A stretch of DNA of 64,000 nucleotides from Artocarpus heterophyllus (Eukaryota; Streptophyta; Magnoliopsida; Rosales; Moraceae), in assembly GCA_025403435.1 (NCBI GenBank), contig CM046332.1, positions 1,781,530 to 1,845,529 of the forward strand. The letters are read 5' to 3'. The translations under genes were made by a program, and so were the position numbers. Every line of letters starts with the position of its first letter. Position 1 is the stretch's first letter. The notes below the pieces were generated by a model. The model made no database searches. It saw nothing but the letters and a program-made list of their open reading frames with translations, and was not told the origin of the DNA. Below, piece after piece: positions 31,116-50,534 of this stretch.

Positions 31116-32844
31116 GGAAGTAATATAATCACATTTTCGCTATTTGATTTCATGTATGTGATGTTTAATACATGTTTAGATTGAATATTTACGTCTATTA
31201 GATATTTGTAGAAAAGAAAGGACCTGATTTTTTTGAACGAACAGAAAGGACTAAATTATAACAGATTACCTAATATTAAGCAAAATGCACTCTCTCTATT
31301 TCTCTTAATATATAGCAGCAAAGTTATATGGAAACATTTATGTTTTATCATTAGAGATACTTAATAATTACTATATATTTTTTCATAGATGTCACATTAA
31401 AAAACCGCCCTAAAAAATATTTCTTTGTATTTTTAACTTTTGTACTTAGAATTATAACTCAATAACTAGAGACTCGGTATCCTTTTGTTCCCCCTTTTGC
31501 CTTGAGACCACATAAAGGTGCAATATTGGATTAGTATTTTTTGGCTGCTTCATTGGATCAGTTAATGTTACTCTTTTTTTTTTTTTAAGTAGTCCTTTTC
31601 AGTAAAATATTCTCTGTTTTCCAGCTAGATTAATTAAATATTATCTTTTGTAAGTTTGAGAAATCTCGACAACAATGGAAATTGAAGTCTAATATTGTAT
31701 TACGTATCGAAGTTTCAAATGTGATAAAGACGACCACAACAGTAATAATGAGATCAATAATGTTTTAAGTATTAATATAAAATGGTGAAGGTCAGTCAAT
31801 AATAATGGTCTACCCATCATGGTTAGTCTATTACTTTTTAGCTGTTATACTTTTATTATATTACTAATTATTAAAAATCAATTTTTACATAATTATTAAT
31901 TAGTTTAAAATTTTTATTTAACTGGAACCCCCAAAAAAATTTTCTCTGGCTTCGTTACTCTTTTCATCTCAAAATTGTGTATAAATATATATATACACAT
32001 ATACGTATAAAGAGAGCTTGTCCAACGGTTCAAAGCGAGCGCGGACTTTAATGTGGCGCCGTAGCTTGTCGAAGGGAGCCTCAGTCCGTACCCGCTCCTT
32101 TCCACCCCTACATTTATAAGAAATCAATGGTGGCAATCTCGTCATTTTCTCTCCCAAAAGCCCCCGCCGCGCCCAAAATGCTTCCTTCCCCTATCCCTTC
32201 ATTATTCCCCCCAGCTCAGCCTCATTAAAGAAACATTAAATTAAAAAATATTATATGAAGAGCAACGAAGCAAAATTAAAAATAATATTAATAATATAAG
32301 AAACCGAAAACGCAAGCTCCATAGTTTTGCTAAAACAATAATGTAACGCTAATAAATAAATGTACTTTTTTGGTGAATTAATAAATAAGTGATTTAAGTA
32401 CCTAAATGGCTAAATCTCCTCCCTATTATATTAAACAGTCAAATTTTATTTTCTTTTGTGTCAAATTATATGCGTTTTATTTCATGCTAAGACCTCTTTT
32501 CAAGAAAATTTTTGTTTACCAAATTTGATCAAAAGAAAGATTAGATACATAAAGTTAAAAAAAAAACAGTAAATAATCATTATTTTTGAAATCACAATAA
32601 CAAATAGGGTAATTTATCGCTGAAATCACAAAATAAATTAAAAATAGAGTAAATAATTGGAAAATCTGTGAGATCACATAATTATAATTTTTTGAAATAA
32701 TGAAAGGTGCCGTTTATACCTATGGTTTGGCACATCGGATTAATCTGCAGCATAAAGTTGTTAATAATTATAAACTATAAATGTAAATAATAAAGCTATT
32801 AGATAAATCTCTTACATGATGCTATATTCAAACTTTTTTTTTTT
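31116..32844. other. AT-rich intergenic DNA
   Basis: No gene, RNA or recognised element supported. A GC-richer patch at about 32025-32225 (containing GTGGCGCCGTAGC and CCCCGCCGCGCCC) stands out from its surroundings but shows no convincing ORF. Confidence 0.5.
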
Positions 32845-33382
32845 GGGTTTTTAGCACGTTTGGGCTCTAAACTATAGGCTTTTTTAGAATGTGGTCTTTA
32901 AACTTTTTTTGTGGCATTAAGTGTGGCAATTGAGTCCCTAAACTTAGCTAAGTATGGCAATGAAATCTATAATCACTAACATTTGTCAAAATTAAGATGA
33001 AAACTATCATTTAAGACGTACATGACTCATTTAGAAGGAAAGAGATATAATTTTAAGCATTACAATTATTAAAATATACAAAAAAACCAACAAAATTGCT
33101 CGAAATATTATTAACAATAATATAATTTCTTTTTTTTTTAATAATTTTAGACATAAAATTAAATAATTTGACTTTTATTATAATTAAATGAAAAGTATAA
33201 GTATCCTAAATATGTTACGTCCATCTCACGTGATTGTTTATGTCTTGATTTTGAAGAAACTTTGTGATAAAGACTAAATTGCCACGCTTAACAAAGTTTA
33301 GAGGCTTATTTGCTACAAAAAAGTTTAAGAACCATATTACACAAAAAAACCTAAAATTTTAGGGGTAAATATGCTGAAAACC
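32845..33382. mobile_element. MITE, family 1, copy upstream of the SBT2 gene
   Basis: The left end GGGTTTTTAGCACG...and the right end ...GGGGTAAATATGCTGAAAACC are inverted copies over about 70 bases: TTTTAGGCTTTTTT and TTTAAACTTTTTT-type blocks recur in mirrored order. No coding capacity. A related copy lies at 45008-45547. A partial extra copy of the right end is at 33399-33420. Confidence 0.65.
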
Positions 33383-33889
33383 TTATATGCAAAAACCTTA
33401 GGGGTGAATATGCTGAAAAGCACGCGGTGTTAATGAAACATAGTTCAAGTAAAAAAAAAAAAAAAAAGCCACAGACTCATCTGATATTGTTTTGTGGCTT
33501 TTTAAAATTATTTTTACACTTTTTAAAAATAAAATTTAAAAAACACTCTTAACAAATTTTTTTAAAAATTTTTAATTTTAAAACAAAATTATTTTCATTT
33601 ATCTTCTACAGCACACTCAAACTAACCTAATCAGTTACAAATCCACGTACGGACTCTGCAAAATAAAAAAAGAAGAAGAAGAAACTATTTATTTTAAAAA
33701 AATAATAATCGTATAATAGTCTTTCCGTCGTCTTCGGCTTCCTGTCTGTACCTTCTCCAACCCATGAAAAAGTAGAAAAGAAAAACAGATGGACACATAA
33801 AATAAAATAAAATAAAATAAAACAAAAACGGAGACCAACAAAATCAAAATGAAAATGAAAAAAAAAAAGTCCTAACAACCACGACTTTC
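33383..33889 (+). promoter_or_regulatory. Upstream region of the SBT2 gene
   Basis: AT-rich with A and T runs and a TAAAA repeat at 33800-33820. No motif that I would name with confidence. Confidence 0.3.
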
Positions 33890-35014
33890 TCTCTCTAATG
33901 TCTCGCTCTCTTCGGTCTTTTACTCTCACTGTTAGTACTCTCACTCACTGAGAAAACCGCCATAAAAGCTATTTTATCCAGAGCTCTCTTTCCGCCTCCT
34001 CCTCCTTCTTCTTCTTCCGAAGCACACCAAATGTGAGCCGTTGGATCTCCGTTCTAAGGCAATGCTGTCTTCAGTCTGATCAAATCACAGCCGTTCATTC
34101 CGAAGTCTCTTCTCCGATCCCGTTGACCGATTCGACCTCCATGTGAATCTGCCTTAGCTTCCCTTCCACGTTTCCTTTTACTGGATCTCTCTCTTCGTGA
34201 GTAAAACTTCTCTCTCTCTATTTCTGTCTCTCTCTTGTTTTTGCTTTGATGTGATCTTCTTTCTTTACTTGGCTGATGGTTATTCTTTGCTTGGATCGCT
34301 GACAAAAAGCGCTTGCTTTTTATTTTTTTGTTTTCCTTTTTTTCTTTAAATTTTTAATGGAGTATTTTCGATTTTCGGATTGTGATTTTGTTTTTCAGAT
34401 CTGTTTCACACGCCTTTTTAGCAAATGACTGGATAGTTTGTGGTTGAAGTTTTTTTTTAATATTTTTTTTATTGGTGTGATGATTCTTTGTGTTGTTGAA
34501 GCTATTCTGTTTTGATCAAAGCTGCTTTTTCTCACTCACTCACTACTTAGCAACTCACTCTTTACTCATCAAAATTTCATATCTTCTTTTTGTTATTATT
34601 CAGCTTCCTTGTCTTCTAAAGAAGTAAAGCAAGTATTTTCCTTTGCTTTCGTACTCTTTTTTTTAGTTCCTTATATATATTTGTTTGTTGTAAGTTATAG
34701 ATTTCTAATAGTTGCTTCTGGAATCTGAAAAAGAAGACGAGTTTTAATCTCTTGTTAAGTTTTGTTTTCAGTTCTCCAGCTCTCATTTATGCCCTTTTTT
34801 TTTTAATGGTCTCTAACTCTCAAATGATTGAATAAATTTGGTCAGGAAATTTTCTTTGCTTTTTTTTTTTTCTTTATTTTTTTCCATAAGAGTTGTTCAT
34901 CAATTGTTTCCCTTTTAATATACAGTTTTTATATATGAACTTTTTTTTGGTGACTATATTGAAGCAGATCCTGAAGTTCCAAGTGTCAGACTTAAATCAG
35001 TAAAAAAAAAAAAA
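33890..35014 (+). promoter_or_regulatory. SBT2 transcript leader with probable 5'-UTR intron
   Basis: A CT-rich plant-type leader begins around 33890-34010, with a TATA-like CATAAAAGC near 33962. A good donor (GTGAGT at 34197) and acceptor (GAAGCAG ending at 34967) suggest a 771-base intron in the 5' UTR, followed by 47 bases of leader to the ATG at 35015. Transcription start and splicing are inferred from motifs only. Confidence 0.45.
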
Positions 35015-43150
<8,136 letters not shown>

Positions 43151-43380
43151 TAGCCTGGGCTAGTAATTTAAATACTAAGGATTTTGTGGTTGATATATTC
43201 TTTATAATATGTGGGAATAAGATTAAAGAGGCTAGAGGTATTTGTTGGAAAGATATGTATGCTGTAAAGATGACTTGTATAAGGGGGAGACGCCTAGTTT
43301 CTTCCACTTCCAAGTTTTTGCTAATTTGTTCAGTAGTTTGGTAACTAATTCGTAATGAAGTTCTTGTCTGCCATTTCTTT
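43151..43380 (+). other. Probable 3' UTR of the SBT2 gene
   Basis: About 230 bases with AATAAG at 43217 and AATGAAG at 43353 as weak poly-A signals. The end point is a guess. Confidence 0.35.
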
Positions 43381-43698
43381 TGTTCCTTTTTCTGCTTTTA
43401 TTTTTATTTTTATTTTTGAATTTGGGTGGGAGGATTGAACCTTTTATTTTTTAGTTAAATGAGTGAATTTTGGGTTAAACTATGTCTGCCGTTACCTTTC
43501 CTTATTTCTTTTTAAACACAAGGGAATTAAAGTAAAGTTATTATTGGAGCACGTTAAAAATACCAATTAAAGGATAAATAACAGCAAGAAATCTCTCGGG
43601 TTTGTTTGGCATCATTATTTAATAGCTCAGGTGGTTCTAACCAAAAAAAAAAAAAAAAAGATGGCTTAAGTGGAATATCCAAGGGCATAATCAATTAA

Positions 43699-44164
43699 GG
43701 GTTATTTACCTTTTTATATCTTATTTTAGGTTTATTTAAATAACATATTTTTAGTTTTTAATTTTATTAAATTTATACTTTTTAATTATATCCAGTCAAT
43801 TTTCAATTTTGACTTAAAATTATCAAAATATCTTGAAATTAAAAAATAAGACAATTTTAAAAACTTAAAAAAAACTTTACAATAAGGTTTTTGCATTAAA
43901 AAATATATAGAATACCTTTAAAAACAAGTGTTTCATGTGTTTTTATTTTTGTGTTCTTATTTTTTGAAAGTTTTAGTTTTAGTTTTTTTATATTTTACTT
44001 AAGGATAATTTGATTATTTTAAATGTCAAAATCAATTATTGACTGAGATAGGTATAGATTTATGTATTAAATCTAATATGAAAGTATACATTCTATGAGA
44101 TCGAAAACTAAATGTATAGTGTTTTAATCAACCTAAAACAGATGGTGTGAAAAGATAAATATCC
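43699..44164 (+). mobile_element. MITE, family 2, copy 1
   Basis: Starts GGGTTATTTACC, ends AAGATAAATATCC, with TTATTTTAGG / CCTAAAACAG terminal inverted blocks. No coding capacity. Confidence 0.55.
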
Positions 44165-44225
44165 AATTAATTTATGAGGTATGGTGAGAAACTGGATAAG
44201 TTGGTCCGGCAGAAGTTAAAGAGAA

Positions 44226-44624
44226 GGGATAATATGTCCTTTTATACTCTTTGTTTTAGGTACATTTAGATATCTTTACTTTTTTTTATCTCATCTTATT
44301 TTTACCATGAGATTATATTTTATAGACAAATATGTATTTTATGTCAGTCAATAACTGATTTTGATCTTTAAAATGATCAAATTATCCTTAAGTAAAAGAG
44401 AGAAAAAATTAAAACTTTTAAAATGAGATGAAAACAAAAACAAAAACAAACAAAATATCAATTTTAAAGGGTATTCTAGATATCTTTAGTCAAAACCCTA
44501 ACTTAATTTTTTCTTTTGAAGTTTTCTTATTTTTCTATTTGAGGATATGTATTTAATGAGATAAAAAATCGAAGGTTTAATGTTTTGTAAAACATAAAAT
44601 ATAGCGTATAAAAAGGTAAATAAC
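44226..44624 (-). mobile_element. MITE, family 2, copy 2, inverted relative to copy 1
   Basis: Termini resemble copy 1 (GGGATAATATGTCC and GGTAAATAAC). The interior (around 44345-44410, with CAGTCAATAACTG) is the reverse complement of 43990-44050 in copy 1, so the two form an imperfect inverted repeat around a 61-base spacer. Confidence 0.55.
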
Positions 44625-45007
44625 TTTAAAGGAGAAATTGGCTCGCTTGATGTCTTATGCACCCTGCAAATTATTTTACCACGAAAATATTTCTACGGGT
44701 TCATGGTAGAATTTGGTCCTTTTGCTCGCTATTTATTATCTTTTTAATGTCATCTTTCTTAGATTTATGAATCCAAAATTTGTGTCAGTGTAGAAAAATT
44801 TTATATTACGAAGTCATTTGCCCTATTGACAGCGCAAGTTATTGGATTAACCTTCGATAACGTTATTTATAAGTGGAAGAACTTTAGCGGCAATGCTGTG
44901 TACTATGTTTAATGAGAATAAAACAAACCGCTAAAATTAACTTTAACTCTAATTAATTACTTTTTAAATTTAGTGAAATATTATAGTGTCTTCAAATTAA
45001 TAAAAAA
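44625..45007. other. Intergenic, nothing recognised
   Basis: AT-rich. No gene or repeat structure that I can support. Confidence 0.4.
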
Positions 45008-45547
45008 GGGTTTTTAGCACATTTATCCCTTAAATTTTAGGCTTTTTTGTAATGTGGTCTTTAAACCTTCTTTTTTTTTTTTTTTGTGGCAATTAAGTCT
45101 CTAAACTTTGTTAAGTGTGGCAATTGAGTCCCTAAACTTAGCTAAGCATGGCAATGAAGTCCCTAATTATTAACGTTTGTCAAAATTAAGATAAAAAATG
45201 ATCACTCGAGGTGTATATGACTCATTTAGAAGAAAAAAGACGTAATTTCAAGTATTATAATGATTAAAATATATATAGAAACCAACAAAATTGTTAAAAA
45301 TATCTTTAACAATGATATAATTTCTTTTTTTTTTAATAATTTTGGAGATAAAAATTAAACATTTGACTCGTATTAGAATTAAATGAGATGTATAGGTATT
45401 CTAAATGGGTCATGTGCATCTTACTTGATTGTCTCTGTCTAGATTTAAAAAAAAAAAACTTTGTGATCAAGAATTAATTGCCGCAAAAAAGTTTAAGGGC
45501 CATATTGGAAAAAAGCCTAAAATTTAAGGGGTAAATGTGCCAAAATC
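45008..45547. mobile_element. MITE, family 1, copy downstream of the SBT2 gene
   Basis: The left end GGGTTTTTAGCACATTTA and right end TAAATGTGCCAAAATC are inverted copies over about 70 bases. The interior words (GTGGCAATTGAGTCCCTAA) match 32930-32945 in the upstream copy. Confidence 0.65.
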
Positions 45548-46234
45548 ACAATAAACAATGTAGAGATTTGAGGAAAAATGCATGACATATTCTATCCTTA
45601 TTCAAAAGTTTATTCTAGCTTCAAATCCGCTCATGTAACATGCACAAAATAATTTCAGTGAACTTTATTCACCTTTATTGATTACATGGAAGCAAACTTT
45701 TATTAAGTTTCATAATAAAATATTATGATTTAGCCCAACTTATTTACAAATGACATATGATACAAAGAAAATATCAAAATAAATTAGAGTGTTAGTGTAA
45801 TTAGTTTTAATTCAAGGGGTGTCACTACTTCCTTCTTCCCTCCAGCCACGCCACCATAGCTGTCGGGATTCTGTCCAAGTTTGTTTGTGCCAATTGAGTT
45901 AGTTTTCTTGTTTCTGCAATAAAAAAAACAATGAAAATACTTTCAATTTGTTTGTCTAGTTTATTTTTTGTTTGTTTATTTGTTCTTGTTTCTCTCTCTC
46001 TATATACACACACTTATTTAAGATTGAAGGAAGGACTATAGTAACTGCTGTCTGATGTCGTACTCCAGAAAGGGTCATCACCTAGAGCATTGAACCTCTT
46101 CGACAAAATGTTGCTTTGTTTTTGTGAGGATTAGAAATTTCCTTAGGTACTATTATAATCTTTAATGGTTTATAACTTATGGGTTTATCACATGCAGGCT
46201 TCTGGAAAGTGTGTTTTAGTGCATGTCACTATAA
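45548..46234. other. Intergenic, nothing recognised
   Basis: No supported gene. Short CT and AC microsatellites at about 45990-46012. Confidence 0.4.
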
Positions 46235-46446
46235 GAGAAGGTGGGGCAGTAAACTTGTTATGAGAGAATGATCAATCATCTACGGGGAACTTGCAAGTAT
46301 GTATTGTTGGGCTTGGTGCCATAAAAGCTGTGACATTGTAGAGAAGGTGGGGCAGTAAACTTGTTATGAGAGAATGATCAGTCATCTACGGGGAACTTGC
46401 AAGTATGTATTGTTGGGCTTGGTGCCATAAAAGCTGTGACATTGTA
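46235..46446. repeat. 106-bp tandem duplication spanning the LTR start of element G
   Basis: 46235-46340 and 46341-46446 are near-identical (GAGAAGGTGGGGCAG to GTGACATTGTA). I noticed one substitution (ATCAATC against ATCAGTC). Each copy contains 70 bases of flank and the first 36 bases of the LTR. Confidence 0.9.
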
Positions 46447-47793
46447 CATATTGATAATAAATAAATAAAGTAACATTTGTAATTATTTTGGTTGCTTATA
46501 TGTATTATGAATACTTTTATATACATTAAGAAAATTCCATGATTATTTATGTAACGATAGCATATAAGTGTTATATGCTTAGGGATGAAATTTATAGATA
46601 ATAATCTAAATAGTCCGTAATAATTAATTAAAGTTTGAGATCTTTAATTAAATATTACAAGTACGGTCTAATCTCATTTAGAATGAAATAGTCATTATCC
46701 GAACTATTAACGTAGAGACATTAGATTAGAGGTACTTTATATAATAAGATTATATAGGATTGGACCAGATAAATTATAAATCTCTAATAATCATCTGTTA
46801 CAAATAGAGTATTCAAATTTATCACTATGATGATCATATATTTGATAGTCTTAATCTTGAGTATTTATTAGACTTCTATTTATGACATTATGTTTTTTGA
46901 CTTGCTTGGTAAGATTTATTTAAGTACAAATCATAACTTAGCATCTTAGAAACATAATGTAATAAATGGCTGGGAATAATATCATACAGATATGGAATCC
47001 ATTCCTTTCTTATGGAAGTTAGAAAAATAGTTCTCTTGAGTGATAATTCGAGGTTTGAACAGTAGAGCGCTCGTTCATAATAAGATTATGAATTAACTGT
47101 TCATTAGAGAATTATTGAAACTCAAGGACAAAGATATAATAAGAGAGGTAAACAGAAATTAAACCTAGCTCTTATTATGAACTATTTATGGAGGAATGAC
47201 TTATATGTAATGATTATATTAATGGACTACTCATTAATTTTTATTGAGTAATTTTCACTATAACCTCAAGAGTTCAGTTTCAGGTTTTTAGTGGAGTAAC
47301 ATTGAAAGTAATAAATTTGACAAATTAATTAAAGAGTTTAATTAATTGTCAAATTTATTGGAGCTTGGGTTATAGGTCCCCAATGCCACCTCTAAAATAC
47401 TATATTGGATTTATGCATAGAATGAATTATATATATTTAATTTAGAATTATTGAATTCTGAATTAATTATTTCACACTTGAGTTATTAATATGATATAGA
47501 AAAATATTCTCTGTGACAGGTAATGTAATGTGATAAATGTTGTCACATTTAACTGAGCATTAGTTAAATTAATTGATTACATTTAACTAATGAGATTAGT
47601 TAAATATGGTTTTTAAATTAATTAATTAATAATTTTGAATAATAAGATTATTTGAATATAATTTTAATTTTGTGTGTGACACATGTATGGTGAGACAACC
47701 TTTTTGTCTTTTCCTATTTGGACACAAAATTAAATAATTAATTTATTAATTTAAAATTTAAAATTTAAATAAATATGAATTATTTTTGAATTT

Positions 47794-47841
<48 letters not shown>

Positions 47842-48097
47842 GAAAACTTCGTTTATAGTTTTTGATGCTTAAACTTTTATATATATATATATATATTAAA
47901 AAAATGTAAAAGTTTACGTTTTACACAAAAACTTCATATATATATATATTTAAATAAGATTTTAAAGATTTGCTTTCTTGTGAGCCTTTTTAAAATAACA
48001 AAAGAATAAGGAATATAGAGTACATCTCTTCCCCATATATCTAATATAATTGTTATTTTAAATTTAAAATTAATGAAAAAATAACTAATTGTTTAGA

Positions 48098-48106
48098 TAT
48101 AAAAAG
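48098..48106 (+). promoter_or_regulatory. TATA box in the LTR of G
   Basis: TATAAAAAG, the same 9-mer as in the LTRs of elements A and C. Confidence 0.55.
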
Positions 48107-48481
48107 CTAGAGATAACAGTTATCTCAACAGATCAATCTTTTTCACGTAACTTTCACAGAGAGAAAAACTGAGAGTTCTTCTCTGAAAAAAAAAAAGGTC
48201 TGCTATCTCATGTGTTGAGTACATAGCAGATTCAAAAGTGTGTGAGGAAAATTCATTCTTAAAGTTTGACGCCCACTCGTCTTTTCTTTGGTGTGGGGGC
48301 TTGGATTGGAAGATCGTAGTGTCAAAGAGAAAAACTAGGATACCTTGATAGTTTTCAAAAAGGTTAGTAAAATTCCTAAAACTTTCAATTATTAATTAAA
48401 ATTATATAGCTATTCTCGATGAACAAATTCTTTAGAAATTTTTTGTTTGTTAATGATTCGTTTCTTTCGCTGCATTTCGTA

Positions 48482-48486
48482 TTTTA
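48482..48486. repeat. Target-site duplication of element A, left copy (TTTTA)
   Basis: Matches 58233-58237. Removing A and one copy restores a continuous LTR end. Confidence 0.88.
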
Positions 48487-49924
48487 TGTTAGACATGTAT
48501 GCCCTAAGGAGTAAAAAGGTAATACGTTTTTGGAGACATTTTTATCAATAAAGAATTTATTCATTTATATATACCAAATCTTGTCCTCTTTATGTTCATA
48601 TTTATTAAATGTATGATAAGCAAACAGTAGTCTGAGATTGTCGTCTAAACCTTAAGAATTGGGCATATGATGGACTGATTATGCGAAAGACACGATTCTT
48701 AAGGTGACGGTCTAAAACATATGATCCGCAATCGAGGGAATAAAGTTGGGCGCTTTATTCATGTAAAGATTGTTATGTTGTCTATATCCTTTATGAGAGA
48801 TGGTTTATCTTGACTATCGGAGTTGGACTTCGTGAATAGAAACATTGGCACATTGTCATAGGTGACGATGTGTTGGATCGGGACATAAAGTGAATTGATT
48901 TGGATTAATAATTCCATCTTAGCAAATCGATTCACTTTAGACAGTTATTTGTATTGTATCTCAATCTTGAGATAAATAGTGGGCCCGTTATCTCGACTTG
49001 TGTCTTTTGATGTACCAAAGGGTGACACCCACATCTCAATAGTGGTATGCATGTCGGTACATTGGAGGCATGACTCTTGATAGCATAGACTTGTTATTCA
49101 TAGATATAGAATCCATAGCTCCTCTTTAGGAGTAATGATATCCTCTTATATGTGTTGTCCTGCAATTGGAAAAATGGAGCGCTCAACCATTTGGATACAT
49201 AGGTGTAACCGAATGGTATACTATCTTTGGATGGTAAGTTTTCTAATGGGGAGAAAATGGAACATAAGATAAAAATAATTGGGAAGGTAAGACAGAACTT
49301 GTCCTTAAGCCGATTATGGATGATCATATGGGGATGCGATACACTATGATATGTCATGGAGACTTAGCTACACGAGCTTCATAATTCTATAAAGTTCGAG
49401 AGTGCAGCTCTAAGCTTTTAGTGGAGTAGCGTTGGAGTTGATAATTGTGAAATGTATATCTAGGATATTGGGTTTCATGATTATCATGAGCTTGAACTTT
49501 ATAGGTCCATTTTGGTCCCCTTTGCTAGCTCACAAAATCCTGTAACGACACGGCGTGCTTTTCTAATAATTGGTGACTTATGTCAGATTTATTAGATTGG
49601 TTTAAAATTTGGAAGAATTAAATAATTCATGTCTGTTTATCGGTTGAATTAATTTTGTAAGAAATTAGTTCAAGATAAACTTGTTGAATTATTGCGATCA
49701 GATAATTCCTGTCTGTTTATCGGTTGGTTTAATTTTAGACACATTAGATCAAGATAAACTTGTAGAATTATTGTGAATTGATTTATTTTCTTAGAGATTA
49801 TCTTGATAAAGTTTGTTTTGATCAGATAACTTCTCTATTGGGTTATTTGAATCAAAACTGAGACTTTATCCTATAGAATCTCGGGTGAAAAATAAGAGAT
49901 TCGTGGAGAATTTTTTCTTGGGAG

Positions 49925-50008
49925 TTCGGCCTGCTAGATGACGTGCTCGGCCTACCGATGGGCCTGTTCGGCCTGCCGATCAGGCTGTTCGGCCTGCTAA
50001 TCAGCGAG
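49925..50008 (+). repeat. 21-bp-period GC motif array in the 5' LTR of A
   Basis: TTCGGCCTGCCGATC-like units start at 49927, 49948, 49969 and 49990, ending about 90 bases before the TATA box. Confidence 0.85.
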
Positions 50009-50097
50009 AGATAAGATTACGCGTTTTCATCCGAACTTGATTTTGTTTCGACTTTTTGAGACCTAATCTAATAAGGACTGACCCCAGGACCAATAGC

Positions 50098-50106
50098 TAT
50101 AAAAAG
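50098..50106 (+). promoter_or_regulatory. TATA box in the 5' LTR of A
   Basis: TATAAAAAG, conserved at 57807 in the 3' LTR. Confidence 0.65.
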
Positions 50107-50522
50107 GGAGTGATTCTTATGATTTACTCAGATCGATTTGAGAGATCAATAGAGATCAATTTGAGAGATTAAGAGTGATACTCTTTTAGTGAGCATCTAA
50201 AAACTCCCCGAGAGCTTTTGTTCACAAATCACGAACACTAGCTTTGGGTTCTCTCTATTGGTTGGAAGGAGAGTCACCGGTGGAAGAGCTGTACGTGTGA
50301 GTCCATACTCACTCTGGCTGTGGATAGAGAATAGCAAAGAAGACCAGTTGGTTGAGGCTCTTCTGGAACGTTACTTCTCTACACAGGTTGCGGAGGTTCT
50401 TCGGCACACAGAGGTTAGTAAGATCTGTCTAATTTATACATATAAATGTCAAACTTGTGTTTTGGAAATTATTGTGATAATTTTTTTTTAAAAATTCCGC
50501 TGCGCACTTTGTTTCCAACAAT

Positions 50523-50534
50523 TGGTATCAGAGC
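50523..50534 (+). other. Primer-binding site of A (initiator Met tRNA)
   Basis: TGGTATCAGAGC, two bases after the 5' LTR. Confidence 0.9.

Larger units (their letters stand above)
46411..48486 (+). repeat. 5' LTR of element G, main part
   Basis: About 2.08 kb of LTR, with AT microsatellites at 47795-47836 and 47878-47896 and a TATA box at 48098. The last eight bases of the LTR are displaced to 58238-58245 by element A. Confidence 0.75.
48487..50520 (+). repeat. 5' LTR of element A
   Basis: 2034 bp. It contains four CGGCCTGC-type motifs at a 21-bp period (49927, 49948, 49969, 49990) and a TATA box at 50098. Confidence 0.92.

Noticed and set aside
33627..34305. Minus-strand ORFs over the SBT2 leader
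   Set aside because: Antisense of CT-rich leader and A/T runs, Arg/Glu- or Phe-rich, no domain.
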